DNA of 64,000 nt from Candidatus Cloacimonas acidaminovorans str. Evry (GCF_000146065.2 NC_020449.1:558001-622000); one strand, 5' to 3'. Shown: positions 54,043-63,579, numbered from the stretch's first letter. The notes: generated from the letters alone by a model not told the origin. Made by a program: numbers and translations.

Positions 54043-55670
54043 TTATTTTCCTTTTTCTTGAGGTGTTTGGTTAAAAAATACTGATGAAGAATAGAGAGCA
54101 CATTAAAAGCTGTCCAATATAAAACAAGTCCTGCTGGCATCCCGCGAAAGATAATCACCATAAAAATAGGCATTCCCCAAGTCATTATTTTCATTTGGGA
54201 CTGCTGCATTTTTTGTTGTTCCGTCATTTGCGAGGTATCCACATTTTTAGGCCTCATCATTAACGACTGTAACAGCATAAAACCACCCATAATAATCGGC
54301 AGAATCATATAAGGATCGGGTTCAGAAAGGTCTTTCAACCACAAACAAAAGGAGGCATTACGCATATCCAAAGAATAACGTAAAACATTGTAAAGGGGAA
54401 TAAGAATGGGTATTTGAATCAGCAAAGGCAGGCAGCCGGCAGTCATACTGGTTTTGTTTTCCTTATAGAGTTTCGTAAGCTCTTCCCGTTGTTTCACTAC
54501 ATCATTGGCATATTTTTTTCTGATTTCCTCTATATAGGGTTGCATTTTTTGCTGACGCATACTATGCACCATTTGATGTTGCGTTAAAGGATGCAGCAAA
54601 AGCTTTATAATAACGGCAAAAATAAGAATTACCACTCCATAATTTTTGATATAGCGATGCAGGAATTTAAGAATCCATTCAAAAATATTGGCGAGCCAAC
54701 GTAGCCAGCTTGCTCCTCTTTCAGGAATGTTATCCATCTGTTTTCCATATTTCTGCAGAATTTGATAGTCCGTTGGTCCAGCATAAATTATAAAACTCTG
54801 GCTCCAGCTTTGTTTGGGATTGCTTTGTTTAGAATCAATAACAAAAGCCGGATTACCGGTTTGAGGATTCAATTCTGTTCTAAAGGAACGCACTAAAGCG
54901 GGCTCATTTTCTTTTAAGACGAGAGTAAAATATTTTCCTCTCAAAGCCATCCAATTGAAACTGTTAAGATTTCCAGAGGGCTGTTTTTTCTTCATTTTGG
55001 CGAGAGTTGTCTTAAAAATTTCGTTATCGGCATAATACATAAAGCGGTAATCCTGCTGTTTGCTTTTGGTTACAGTTTCCGTATCCGCAATACCACAGGA
55101 AAAATCAACTTCAATACCATTAATAACTTGATAATTTTCCACATTTATAGAGAAAGATATGCCATATTGATTATCCAAGGCAAAACTTTTACTAATTTGG
55201 GAATTTGTTTCATCACCCAGGAAAAAAGTTACTCCTAAAGAATCGGGAGAAATTCTATATTGAAAAATAACATCTTTTAACGGTGTTTCAGCTGTGGGAT
55301 GAATCAATTTTACATCTGCCAGAGAACTATTTTCGGGAATTAGTTTCACTTTTGTGCTGTCGTGCATTATAAAATTATGCAATTCCACCTGTTGAATAGA
55401 ACCTCCGCGGCTGTTGAAGGTAACCGTCATCAACTGATTGGAGAGTTTTATTATTTCCGGTGTTTTTCCCTTTGCCAAAAGAGTATCCAGCATTGGAGTA
55501 ATGATAATGGTATCCGGTTTTACCGGTTCCGTAACTGTTTGAGGAGTTTGGGTTTGTCGATTTTGCTGTTCCTGCTGTTGACGCAATTGTTGAGGTTTCC
55601 AAACAAATTGATTGAAAACAAGGAAAAGGATGAACACCAGGAGTAAGGCAAGTAAGGTTCGTTTTTCCAT
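54039..55670 (-). CDS. yidC: Membrane protein insertase YidC
   Basis: Inserts and folds inner-membrane proteins with or without Sec. The 543-residue protein is of the Gram-negative type. It has an N-terminal transmembrane segment (residues 4-24), a Gln-rich linker and a large periplasmic beta domain (about 75-330). The C-terminal five-helix core starts near ILKFLHRYIKNYG and includes HPLTQHQMVHSMRQQKMQPY and LPLLIQIPILIPLYNVLRY. The C-terminus is basic (KHLKKKENK), suited to ribosome contact. It sits 10 bases after yidD. Confidence 0.96.
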   Translation of the reverse strand: MEKRTLLALLLVFILFLVFNQFVWKPQQLRQQQEQQNRQTQTPQTVTEPVKPDTIIITPMLDTLLAKGKTPEIIKLSNQLMTVTFNSRGGSIQQVELHNFIMHDSTKVKLIPENSSLADVKLIHPTAETPLKDVIFQYRISPDSLGVTFFLGDETNSQISKSFALDNQYGISFSINVENYQVINGIEVDFSCGIADTETVTKSKQQDYRFMYYADNEIFKTTLAKMKKKQPSGNLNSFNWMALRGKYFTLVLKENEPALVRSFRTELNPQTGNPAFVIDSKQSNPKQSWSQSFIIYAGPTDYQILQKYGKQMDNIPERGASWLRWLANIFEWILKFLHRYIKNYGVVILIFAVIIKLLLHPLTQHQMVHSMRQQKMQPYIEEIRKKYANDVVKQREELTKLYKENKTSMTAGCLPLLIQIPILIPLYNVLRYSLDMRNASFCLWLKDLSEPDPYMILPIIMGGFMLLQSLMMRPKNVDTSQMTEQQKMQQSQMKIMTWGMPIFMVIIFRGMPAGLVLYWTAFNVLSILHQYFLTKHLKKKENK

Positions 55671-55680
55671 TTATTGTCCT

Positions 55681-55911
55681 TTAGGGAAGTGGGTCGTAAC
55701 CGCCCTTGTGAAAAGGATTACAACGCAAAATACGCCAGGCGGTTAAATAAAATGCCTTAAAAAAATTGTATTTTTTAAATGCCTCATAACTGTAAACACT
55801 ACAGCTTGGTTCAAATCTGCAACTGGCTGGTAAAAAAGGAGATAAGGCAAGCTGATAAAACCGAATGAGGGCTAAAAAAAGCAGATTCGGAAAATGTAAA
55901 ATCTGTCTCAA
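55681..55911 (-). CDS. yidD: Membrane protein insertion efficiency factor YidD
   Basis: A small amphipathic protein that assists YidC. The core LIRFYQLALSPFLPASCRFE, then PSCSVYSYEAFKKYNF and the terminal NPFHKGGYDPLP, are diagnostic. I place the start at TTG (55909-55911), which overlaps the rnpA stop as TTGA and follows AAGG. This gives 76 residues, near the family norm. An in-frame ATG at 55974 would instead read 21 extra residues inside rnpA. Confidence 0.88.
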   Translation of the reverse strand: MRQILHFPNLLFLALIRFYQLALSPFLPASCRFEPSCSVYSYEAFKKYNFFKAFYLTAWRILRCNPFHKGGYDPLP

Positions 55912-56240
55912 GACCTTGTTTGTATGTTCAGCTGTGCTATTATGTTTGTTAATTCTCGGGATAATTCCTGCCATTCTAATTCAGTAGCTCCACTTCTGGC
56001 TATCAGATTAAACCGGTAACCAACAGGTATTTTGTCCTGATTGGCACGCAACCAGGATTTGATTCTGCGTTTAAGTAAATTTCTTTTAACGGCTTTGCCC
56101 ACCTTATTGCTGATAGTGATGCCCACTGCCATTTCACCTTCTCTGTATAATCCAGGCACATAAAAATAGGAAGACCTGATCATAAAATCCGGCTTAAAAA
56201 ATTCAGCATATTCATTGTGTGAAGTAATCCATTGCAACAT
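55908..56240 (-). CDS. rnpA: Ribonuclease P protein component
   Basis: The 110-residue basic partner of RNase P RNA in 5' maturation of tRNA. The RNR-type motif AVKRNLLKRRIKSWLR near residues 50-65 is diagnostic. The N-terminus (WITSHNEYAEFFKPDF) corresponds to the usual strand, and VGITISNKVGKAV precedes the motif. It begins four bases after the rpmH stop without its own clear ribosome-binding site, so coupling to rpmH is likely. Confidence 0.9.
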   Translation of the reverse strand: MLQWITSHNEYAEFFKPDFMIRSSYFYVPGLYREGEMAVGITISNKVGKAVKRNLLKRRIKSWLRANQDKIPVGYRFNLIARSGATELEWQELSRELTNIIAQLNIQTRS

Positions 56241-56244
56241 AAAG

Positions 56245-56379
56245 TTATACTGTTAATGTCTTTCTTCCTTTTGCTCTTCTACGAGCTAAAACTTTGCGTC
56301 CATTTTTTGTCGCCATCCGACTGCGAAAACCGTGAGTATTTTTGCGTGATCTGTTTGAGGGCTGGTAAGTGCGTTTCAT
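56245..56379 (-). CDS. rpmH: Ribosomal protein L34
   Basis: A 44-codon gene encoding [20 protein letters not shown], then [20 protein letters not shown] and TLTV, the near-invariant L34 sequence. AAGGAG lies about 11 bases before the ATG. It is the first gene of rpmH-rnpA-yidD-yidC-jag, the cluster normally beside oriC and dnaA, but no dnaA is present upstream here. Confidence 0.96.
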   Translation of the reverse strand: MKRTYQPSNRSRKNTHGFRSRMATKNGRKVLARRRAKGRKTLTV

Positions 56380-56541
56380 TTTTTCTCTATCTCCTTGAAT
56401 ATATATGCATTTATATAGGTAAAGTCACAAAATTTGTTCTGCCTGCTATGTCAAGGATTTTTGTTTTTTACACCGAAAACACGGAGGACACCAAGAGATT
56501 TCATTTTACAAAGAGGAAAAGAGAAGAATTGAGAATGAAAA

Positions 56542-56669
56542 AAGTTGAGAGGGTTGGGAGGGTTTAGAAAGTTGAGAGGGTTTAGAAGGTTGAGAGGGTT
56601 GAGATGGTTGAGAAGGTTTAGAGGGTTGAGAAGGTTTAGAAAGTTGAGAGGGTTTAGAAGGTTGAGATT
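56542..56669 (-). repeat. 9-bp tandem array, purine strand on +
   Basis: About 14 degenerate GGTTGAGAG/GGTTTAGAA 9-mers upstream of rpmH, in the same orientation as the adjoining reverse hairpin units. Confidence 0.88.
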
Positions 56670-56683
56670 TTTTAATTCCTTGA

Positions 56684-56827
56684 AAGCCCGAAGGGCGATA
56701 CAATGATAGCGATGGTGGCGTAAGCCCCTCGTTAAAATGAAAACACAATCACTAATTTCTTTTTTTTCCTGTTCCCAAAAGCCCGTCAGGGCGACACAAT
56801 GATGTAGAAGGGTGTGTAAACCCCTCG
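56684..56827 (-). repeat. Two reverse hairpin units
   Basis: AGCCCGAAGGGCGATACAA at 56684 and AGCCCGTCAGGGCGACACAA at 56780, each ending in CCCCTCG. The second is the TTTACACACCC-type variant. The linker AAATTCACGATGT follows, as at 34824. Confidence 0.88.
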
Positions 56828-56856
56828 TCAAATTCACGATGTTTCAACAGAGAAAA

Positions 56857-56964
56857 TTTGGACTTACAATTTTATCTGCCTTCCAGAAAACCACAATTTA
56901 CAAACTATCTCACTTACAACCGCATTTTAACTGGTTTCCTAACCTAAAAAATGTGAGTTAAAAT
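56857..56964. repeat. 110-bp inverted-repeat element, copy E
   Basis: 108 bases, GGACTTACAATTTT to ATGTGAGTTAAAAT. The interior matches the reverse complement of copy A closely (CTGCCTTCCAGAAA, CTCACTTACAACCGC). Confidence 0.8.
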
Positions 56965-56967
56965 AGA

Positions 56968-57090
56968 AACAACCTTCTCAACCCTCTCAACCTTCTCAAC
57001 TCTCTCAACCTTATTTTACGAGGGGCTTACGCACCCTTCTACATCGTTGTTTCGCCCTGGGGGCTTTTAATGTATCTCAACCCTCTCAAC
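56968..57090 (+). repeat. Short 9-bp arrays flanking one forward hairpin unit
   Basis: 9-mers at 56968-57012 and about 57072-57090 surround a unit at 57019-57068 (CGAGGGGCTTACGCACCC to GCCCTGGGGGCTTTT). With 56542-56964 this repeats the mirrored layout seen at 34.4-35.8 kb on a smaller scale. Confidence 0.85.
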
Positions 57091-57186
57091 TCTTTTCATT
57101 CTCAATTTTCAATTTTTCTCTTTCTCTCTTTTCTCTTTGTAAAATAACATCTCTCGGTGTCTTCGGTGTAAAAATCCCCTTGCAAG

Positions 57187-60100
57187 TTACCATATTTTCA
57201 GGATTTCTATCGCCGTTTCAAACTGTTGTAGATAGCTTGCTTCGGGGTCTAAATCAATAATAACTTTTAGGTTTTTTCCTGCTTCAAAGCGCAGCGGTTG
57301 TTTAATTTTGGTAGTAAAATGGAGCAATTGTTCTTGAGAAGGTAATTTTTTAGCGTCAAATTCCATAATAAAGCTATCGTGTTTAACCTGGCAGTCCTTT
57401 AAAGACAATTTTTTAGCTAATTGGCTCAGCTGGAAATAGTTCAGAAGCCAACTTGCCTGTTCTGGCAAAGGTCCGAAGCGGTCTAAAAGTTCCACTTCCA
57501 AATTATTTATATCTTCCAGCGTTTCCAATTCGCTTAAGCGTTTGTAAATACGCAGGCGTTCTTCATCGTCATCAATATAATCGGGTGGAAAATAGAGGTC
57601 TATTTCGGTTCTCACTTTTCTTCTTGTATCCGGTGATTCATCATTAAATAATTTGATTGTTTCGCCTTTTTCCACAGCTTGAATGGCATTAGCCAGAATG
57701 CGATTATAATAGTTAAAGCCAATTGCCTGAATAATTCCGCTTTGTTTAGTTCCCAAAATGGTTCCCGCACCTCTTAATTCCAAATCTCGTAAGGCAACTT
57801 GAAAGCCGGCACCCAAATAATCATATTGGGTCAATGCCTCCAAGCGTTTTCTGGCAACTGTTGTAGTTCCTTTGGAAATAAGCAGATAGGCATAAGCTCT
57901 TCGGTTACTTCTTCCTACTCTGCCGCGCATTTGATAAAGTTGTGCCAAACCGAATGTTTCGGCATTATCTATTAAAATCGTGTTAGCATTAGGGATATCA
58001 ATACCGTTTTCAATGATAGTAGTAGAAATTAGCACCTGATATTCCTTTGCCCAAAAGTCAGCCATTACCCTTTCCAGTTGTTGTTCCGGCATTTGGGCAT
58101 GACCTACAATAAAACGAACTTTAGGCATTGCGTTTCTTAATTCCGTTGCCACTGTTTCAATTGTCTGCACACGGTTATGAATGAAAAAAACCTGTCCACC
58201 CCGGTCAATTTCTCTTCTGATAGCATCTTTGATTACTTCCATATCCCGTGGGGTAATAATAGTCCGAACCGGTAATCTTTCTTTCGGCGAGGTCTGCATC
58301 AGGGAAATTTCTTTCAGTTTGGAAAGTGCCATATTCAAAGTTCGCGGAATGGGAGTTGCGCTCATATAAAGTGTATCCACATTGCTTTGGAGGGCTCTTA
58401 GTTTTTCTTTATGACGCACTCCGAAACGATGTTCCTCATCAATAATTAAAAGTCCCAATTTCTTGAATTGAACATCTTTGGAAAGCAAACGATGGGTTCC
58501 GATGGCGATATCAATAGAGCCACTTTTAAGACCTAAAAGGTCTTTTTTCATAGCGGTGTTTTTCCTAAAGCGGCTAAACATTACAATTTTTACAGGATAC
58601 TGAGCCAAGCGTTCTCTAAAAACCCTATAGTGCTGTTCTACCAATAAAGTTGTAGGTGCTAAAACGGCAACCTGATAGCCACTGCAGACAGCTTTAAATG
58701 CAGCTCGGATAGCAACTTCCGTTTTTCCGAAACCAACATCTCCGCAAAGTAGTCGTTCCATCGGTGCCGGAAGTTCCATATCTTCTTTAATTTCTTTCGT
58801 GGCTTTGCTTTGATCGGGTGTATCCTCATAGATAAAAGAATCCTCCAATTCCTTTTGCCATTCGGTATCCGGTTGATGAGCAATGCCAAGGCGTGAACTT
58901 CTTTCTGCATATAGCTTAACAATATCGGCTGCAATAAGTTCAATTTGTTGAGCAGCTTTTCGCTTAGTATTATTCCATTTGGAACTGCCAAGTTTGTTTA
59001 AAACCGGTTTGGTACTTTCTTCCGCTACATATTTGGTTACCAGAGAAAGCTGATAAGTAGGAACATAAACCCGATCATCATTAGCATAACGCAAAACCAG
59101 GCATTCAACATCAGAACCGTCCAAACGGATTATTTTCAGTCCTTCAAAAACACCAATACCGTGATCTATATGCACAACATAGTCCCCTGGCTTGAGGTCT
59201 TCATAATTTACAATGGTTTCTCCAGGTGCATAACGGGGAGTATAGCGTCTGCTTTTATAACGATTAAAGATTTCGTGATCGGTCCATAAATTTAGATGGC
59301 AATCTTCCAGGGAAAAGCCCTCGTGCAAAACTCCGAAGAACTCAGTAAAAGGAATTTTGCCAATACTTTGCTGCATACGCTTTGCCTGGCTTTGATTATC
59401 AAAAAGTAAAATATTCTGCCAGCCCTCTTTGTTTCTGGAAAAAAGGGTTTCTGCCAGCAGCCCCAAATCGGATTCAAAATTGGGTTGACTTGCAAAAGGA
59501 GCACGCATATTTAAAGTGGGGAAGGAGAGTTCAAATTCACTTTGAGAAAGGTAAAGTTTTTCACTTTTCTCTTTCAATTCTGTTAAAACATCCCAATCGG
59601 CAAACATTTGTTCCGGGCGCGGAACTCTTCCCTGACCTTGAATTTTGGCTTCTTTTTGCCAGGTGGTAAGTGCTTGCTCAAAAAGGGTTTCATACTCTTC
59701 CTGAAGATAGTAAAAATTGTTCCAAACCAGAATGCGATTATCCTTTTCAAAGTAATCGGCAAAGGTCTGTAATTCATTACATAGCAAGGCATAATAATTT
59801 TCAATTCCTTCAAAGAAACCCTGATTCCGAATTTTGGCAATTATTGGTGAACCACTATCAACATCACTTAAAGAAAGTTCCCTGGCAGGTAAAATTGTCA
59901 GTTCCGTTAAGTATTGTTCCAAACTTCGCTGTGTAGTAACAGAAAAAACACGCATTCCAATAATTTCATCTCCCCAAAATTCCAAACGCACAGGATTAGT
60001 TAGCGGAGGTGAAAAAATATCTATAATACCGCCTCTTTTTGCTGCCTGAAAGACCTTGCTAACCTGGTATTGAATTTCATAACCCATATCGTATAAATTG

Positions 60101-60570
60101 TGAAGTAAGGTGTCGGGCTCACATTCCATACCCTGTTTGAGATGTAAAATATGACGGGAGAGGAATTTTTGGGCAGGTAAATAGCGTCCTAAAGCTCTTG
60201 CCGAAAGCGAATAAATAGCACTTTTATCATTATTAAGGGTAGCAAGAAAGGTCTCCATTCGCGTTGCCCGAATACTGTAATGCGGAGAACGTTCTTCATA
60301 GGGCAAAATCTCATAATCGGGCAAATAATGTGCATTTTCCTTTCCGATAAGCACACAGAGGTCATCCCAAATATCCTCTGCTATGATATCATCCTGAGAA
60401 ACAAGGATTATATTTTTTCCAGTATGTTTCCATAAATGAACTGCTAATAATGCCCGGGCACTTTGATTGAGGTGGTAAATTTGAATAGACCTATCTTTTA
60501 AGGGAAGCTTGAGCACCCTTTGCATAAATTTACTTTGGGCTAATATCTCTTCTATTTTAGCGTAGAGCAT
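57187..60570 (-). CDS. mfd: Transcription-repair coupling factor
   Basis: Removes RNA polymerase stalled at lesions and recruits UvrA. The 1127-residue protein has UvrB-homology domains in the N-terminal third. The RNA-polymerase-interaction domain is near 440-510 (YEDLKPGDYVVHIDHGIGVF). The RecG-like translocase has LLCGDVGFGKTEVAIRAAF (Walker A), IDEEHRFGVRHKE (DEEH) and SATPIPRTLNMALS. Motif VI lies in QMRGRVGRSNRRAYAYLL, and a C-terminal TRCF domain (about 975-1080) follows. Length is typical. It stands alone between repeat-filled gaps. Confidence 0.97.
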   Translation of the reverse strand: MLYAKIEEILAQSKFMQRVLKLPLKDRSIQIYHLNQSARALLAVHLWKHTGKNIILVSQDDIIAEDIWDDLCVLIGKENAHYLPDYEILPYEERSPHYSIRATRMETFLATLNNDKSAIYSLSARALGRYLPAQKFLSRHILHLKQGMECEPDTLLHNLYDMGYEIQYQVSKVFQAAKRGGIIDIFSPPLTNPVRLEFWGDEIIGMRVFSVTTQRSLEQYLTELTILPARELSLSDVDSGSPIIAKIRNQGFFEGIENYYALLCNELQTFADYFEKDNRILVWNNFYYLQEEYETLFEQALTTWQKEAKIQGQGRVPRPEQMFADWDVLTELKEKSEKLYLSQSEFELSFPTLNMRAPFASQPNFESDLGLLAETLFSRNKEGWQNILLFDNQSQAKRMQQSIGKIPFTEFFGVLHEGFSLEDCHLNLWTDHEIFNRYKSRRYTPRYAPGETIVNYEDLKPGDYVVHIDHGIGVFEGLKIIRLDGSDVECLVLRYANDDRVYVPTYQLSLVTKYVAEESTKPVLNKLGSSKWNNTKRKAAQQIELIAADIVKLYAERSSRLGIAHQPDTEWQKELEDSFIYEDTPDQSKATKEIKEDMELPAPMERLLCGDVGFGKTEVAIRAAFKAVCSGYQVAVLAPTTLLVEQHYRVFRERLAQYPVKIVMFSRFRKNTAMKKDLLGLKSGSIDIAIGTHRLLSKDVQFKKLGLLIIDEEHRFGVRHKEKLRALQSNVDTLYMSATPIPRTLNMALSKLKEISLMQTSPKERLPVRTIITPRDMEVIKDAIRREIDRGGQVFFIHNRVQTIETVATELRNAMPKVRFIVGHAQMPEQQLERVMADFWAKEYQVLISTTIIENGIDIPNANTILIDNAETFGLAQLYQMRGRVGRSNRRAYAYLLISKGTTTVARKRLEALTQYDYLGAGFQVALRDLELRGAGTILGTKQSGIIQAIGFNYYNRILANAIQAVEKGETIKLFNDESPDTRRKVRTEIDLYFPPDYIDDDEERLRIYKRLSELETLEDINNLEVELLDRFGPLPEQASWLLNYFQLSQLAKKLSLKDCQVKHDSFIMEFDAKKLPSQEQLLHFTTKIKQPLRFEAGKNLKVIIDLDPEASYLQQFETAIEILKIW

Positions 60571-60740
60571 TGTCTCTCACCGATTTCAAGTATAACACAG
60601 GGGGAAAAATTTAGTTCCCGAAGATTAGTTCCTGCAGATTATTTCCCGCAGATTCCGCAGATCATTTCACGCAGATTCCGCAGATTACGCAGATTTTTGT
60701 TTATAATATTACATTGTGTTGCCTTTATGGGCATAAAAAA
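60571..60740. repeat. CGCAGATT repeats upstream of mfd
   Basis: 60625-60695 contains five or six copies of (C)CGCAGATT(C/A/T) (for example CCCGCAGATTCCGCAGATCA). The first bases of the region are the mfd leader. No gene is visible. Confidence 0.8.
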
Positions 60741-60968
60741 ATCTCAACCCTCTAAACCTTCTCAACCTTCTCAACCCTCTCAACCATCTCAACTCTCTCA
60801 ACCCTCTACACCATCTCAACCCTCTACACCATCTCAACCCTCTAAACCTTCTCAACCCTCTAAACCTTCTCAACCTTCTCAACCCTCTCAACCATCTCAA
60901 CCTTCTAAACCATCTCAACCATCTCAACCATCTAAACCCTCTCAACCTTCTCAACCTTCTCAACCCTC
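60741..60968 (+). repeat. Longest 9-bp tandem array (about 25 units)
   Basis: 228 bases of 9-mers: CTCTCAACC, TTCTCAACC, CATCTCAAC, CCTCTACAC and similar. It fills the gap up to the stop codon of the minus-strand helicase gene. An apparent Pro-Ser-Gln frame is an artefact of the 9-base period. No hairpin unit is attached here. Confidence 0.93.
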
Positions 60969-60970
60969 TT

Positions 60971-63148
60971 TCATTCTTCATTCTTCATTAAATATCTTCC
61001 TATTATTTTTGCCAATCTATTTCCAAAAGATATTGTGAGTCGTGCATCCTCTCCTTCACCATCTACGCTTAAAATAACTCCTAATCCGTATTCCGGATGA
61101 AAGACCTTTTGTCCGATTTTATAATATTTCTGGCTTTCGGTGATCACTTTATTCGTTTTCTTTATTCTTTTCGGTGGTTGAGCAATGCCAAAGTCACCAT
61201 CCGAATGATAAAATAATCGGGAATCCACTTCTGTCAAAAATTGACTTGGGACAGGAAAATAGAAGGTATCATACAGGCGTCGGCTTTTTGTATAACTTAA
61301 ATGCAGATAGTTCTTTGCTCTGGTAATGCCTACATAAAACAGGCGTCTTTCCTCTTCAATGCTATCCTGATTATTCATACACATTCTGTGAGGGAGAAGT
61401 TCATCTTCCAAGCCAGCAATAAAAACTGCTTCAAATTCCAAGCCCTTGGCATTGTGCAAAGTCATCAAGCGAATGGAATCCATATTTTCTTTCACTCTAT
61501 CCAAATCCGTTTGCAAAGCTACATAGGGCAAATAGTCAGCAATTAACGGTTCCCTTTCATTTTCCTGATAAAAATGCTCACTGAATTCACTAACGGAAGT
61601 TACAAATTCCACCAGGTTTTCCGCTCGGGCAATATCCTGAGGATCATTACTATTCTGATAATGGCTAATCAATTCCAATTCTTCCACAATTGTTTTCACC
61701 ATTTCCAAAGCAGGTTTGCGGGAAACGCTTTGCTGCCATCTTTCCAGCATCAGGCAAAATTCACTGATTCTCTTTTTAGCCGGATTTCCCAGTTCTTCAA
61801 TTGCCTCCACATTTTGAATAGCGCTGAAAAGAGAAATCCGCGTTTTATTGGCAAAACCGATCAAACGGTTAATACTTGTTTGTCCAATTCCCCTTGCTGG
61901 CTCATTGATAATGCGTAAAAGGGATTCGTTATCATTCAGATTACTTAAAACATATAAATATGCCAGTAGGTCTTTAATTTCCTTGCGCTGATAGAATTGC
62001 ACACCTCCCACGATGCTGTAAGGAATTTCTGCCTGAATTAAGGCACTTTCAAAAACCCGGGACTGCGCATTGGTTCTATATAAAACAGCTATTTCGCGTA
62101 AAGGAATTCCTTTTCTCTGCAGTTTAAGAATGGCATCGGTAATTCTGTTTGCTTCCTCAATTTCGTTTTCATAAACAGCAAGAACGGGTTTATCACCAAC
62201 AGGAAGTTCACTCCAAAGCTCTTTACTGTGTCTTCTTCGGTTATTGGCTATAACGGCATTGGCTAAAGCTAAAATATTGCCTGTGCTTCTGTAATTTTGT
62301 TCCAGACGAATGCTATGCACCGAATTATAATCCTTTTCAAATTCCAGAATATTGCGTAAACTTGCACCCCTAAAGCTGTAAATTGCCTGATCATCATCTC
62401 CTACAACGCAAACCCTTTGATGGCCTCCGGCAATTTGATGCACTATTTCAAACTGCGCTTTATTGGTATCCTGATATTCATCAATCATCACATATTGAAA
62501 TTGAGCGCGGTATTTTTCTCGCACTGTGTTATTATTCAGCAAAAGTTTAGCTGTCCACAGCAAAATATCGTCAAAATCCAATGCCTGATTAAGCAGAAGT
62601 TGTTGCTGATAAAGCCGGTAAATATTCAAAAAAGTGGCAAATTCGCTATCTTTATCTTCCCCCTGAAATTTAATATCTTCCGGCAGCATCAGTTTGTTTT
62701 TATATCGGCTGATGCGAGTTAATATATTGTTAATAGGAAAGCTCTGTTTATCAAAGCCATATTCCTTGTAAATCTTCTTCAAAAGGGACTTTTGGGTATC
62801 TTCATCGTAAATGGAAAAATTGGCGTTAAAAGGCAGATGAGCACTTTCAAAGCGTAAAATGCGACAGCAAATTGCGTGAAAAGTCCCTACCCATAATGAC
62901 CTTACCGGGATATTCAGTAATTTTTCCAGGCGTTCCTGCAATTCCCGAGCTGCTTTATTAGTGAAAGTAACAATCAATATATTCCAAGGATGCACCTGTT
63001 TTTCCTTAATGAGATAAGCAGTCCTGTAGATTAGCGAGCGTGTTTTTCCGGAACCGGCTCCCGCTAAAACTAAGACCGGATTTTCTGTATCGGTAACAAC
63101 TTCCAACTGCCTTTCGTTCAGTTGGGAAGCATAAAAGTTATTGTTCAT
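60971..63148 (-). CDS. UvrD/PcrA-type DNA helicase
   Basis: A 725-residue superfamily 1A 3'-5' helicase for repair and replication-conflict removal. It has Q-motif QLNERQLEVV, Walker A AGAGSGKTRSLIYR, motif Ia VTFTNKAARELQERL, motif II VMIDEYQDTN and motif III GDDDQAIYSFRGA. Motif IV LEQNYRST, motif V MTLHNAKGLEFEAVFI and motif VI RRLFYVGITRAK complete the set. The C-terminus ends with GQKVFHPEYGLGVI (PcrA-type C-terminal domain). ATG at 63148 begins two bases after the upstream lipoprotein stop. The C-terminus abuts the 9-bp array. Whether to call it PcrA or UvrD is not decidable by eye. Confidence 0.95.
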   Translation of the reverse strand: MNNNFYASQLNERQLEVVTDTENPVLVLAGAGSGKTRSLIYRTAYLIKEKQVHPWNILIVTFTNKAARELQERLEKLLNIPVRSLWVGTFHAICCRILRFESAHLPFNANFSIYDEDTQKSLLKKIYKEYGFDKQSFPINNILTRISRYKNKLMLPEDIKFQGEDKDSEFATFLNIYRLYQQQLLLNQALDFDDILLWTAKLLLNNNTVREKYRAQFQYVMIDEYQDTNKAQFEIVHQIAGGHQRVCVVGDDDQAIYSFRGASLRNILEFEKDYNSVHSIRLEQNYRSTGNILALANAVIANNRRRHSKELWSELPVGDKPVLAVYENEIEEANRITDAILKLQRKGIPLREIAVLYRTNAQSRVFESALIQAEIPYSIVGGVQFYQRKEIKDLLAYLYVLSNLNDNESLLRIINEPARGIGQTSINRLIGFANKTRISLFSAIQNVEAIEELGNPAKKRISEFCLMLERWQQSVSRKPALEMVKTIVEELELISHYQNSNDPQDIARAENLVEFVTSVSEFSEHFYQENEREPLIADYLPYVALQTDLDRVKENMDSIRLMTLHNAKGLEFEAVFIAGLEDELLPHRMCMNNQDSIEEERRLFYVGITRAKNYLHLSYTKSRRLYDTFYFPVPSQFLTEVDSRLFYHSDGDFGIAQPPKRIKKTNKVITESQKYYKIGQKVFHPEYGLGVILSVDGEGEDARLTISFGNRLAKIIGRYLMKNEE

Positions 63149-63150
63149 AG

Positions 63151-63579
63151 CTAAGGAATACGAACCCAATAGGGTTCTGACCTACGCCCTTCCAGTTTGC
63201 CCTCTGGATATATTTTATAAGCAGAAATCCGATAATAAAAATCTATTTTAGGTTGAACTGAAGGGTCATCAGCACTGCTATGCATAAATTCGTTAGTTTT
63301 TACATCACCGACTAAGGCATAAGAGGAATAATAGCCCATTCCCCTGTAAATAAAATATCCATCTGTGTTGGATGCACTATTAGCTACCCATTTTATATTT
63401 ACCCAGCAGGGATTTTGATGTTGTGATGAAGTAGTATGAGAAATTCCCGTAACCGGTTCCGGAACTGTAATATCTCCATTGCCATTAGGATCAAGAGGAT
63501 TGCTGCGTTTCAAACTGCAGGAGGCAATCAAAGTAATCAGCATAATGAGGATTATTATTTTTGCCAAGTGTTTCACCAT
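63151..63579 (-). CDS. Small lipoprotein with Fn3-like domain
   Basis: A 142-residue predicted lipoprotein. The signal ends in LIASC with Cys near residue 21. Then SNPLDPNGNGD and one Fn3/Ig-like domain follow (WVNIKWVANSASNTDGYFIY, DFYYRISAYKIYPEGK). The function is unknown. The ATG abuts the stop of the upstream DUF5683-like gene, and pcrA follows after two bases, so the three form an operon. Confidence 0.75.
   Translation of the reverse strand: MVKHLAKIIILIMLITLIASCSLKRSNPLDPNGNGDITVPEPVTGISHTTSSQHQNPCWVNIKWVANSASNTDGYFIYRGMGYYSSYALVGDVKTNEFMHSSADDPSVQPKIDFYYRISAYKIYPEGKLEGRRSEPYWVRIP

Noticed and set aside
56380-57186. Replication origin upstream of rpmH
   Set aside because: No dnaA gene, and no cluster of DnaA boxes (TTATCCACA-type) was seen; the region is explained by dispersed repeats.
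60741-60968. Pro-Ser-Gln repeat protein (113 codons)
   Set aside because: The frame exists only because the DNA repeats every 9 bases; the same happens at other 9-bp arrays and there is no start signal.
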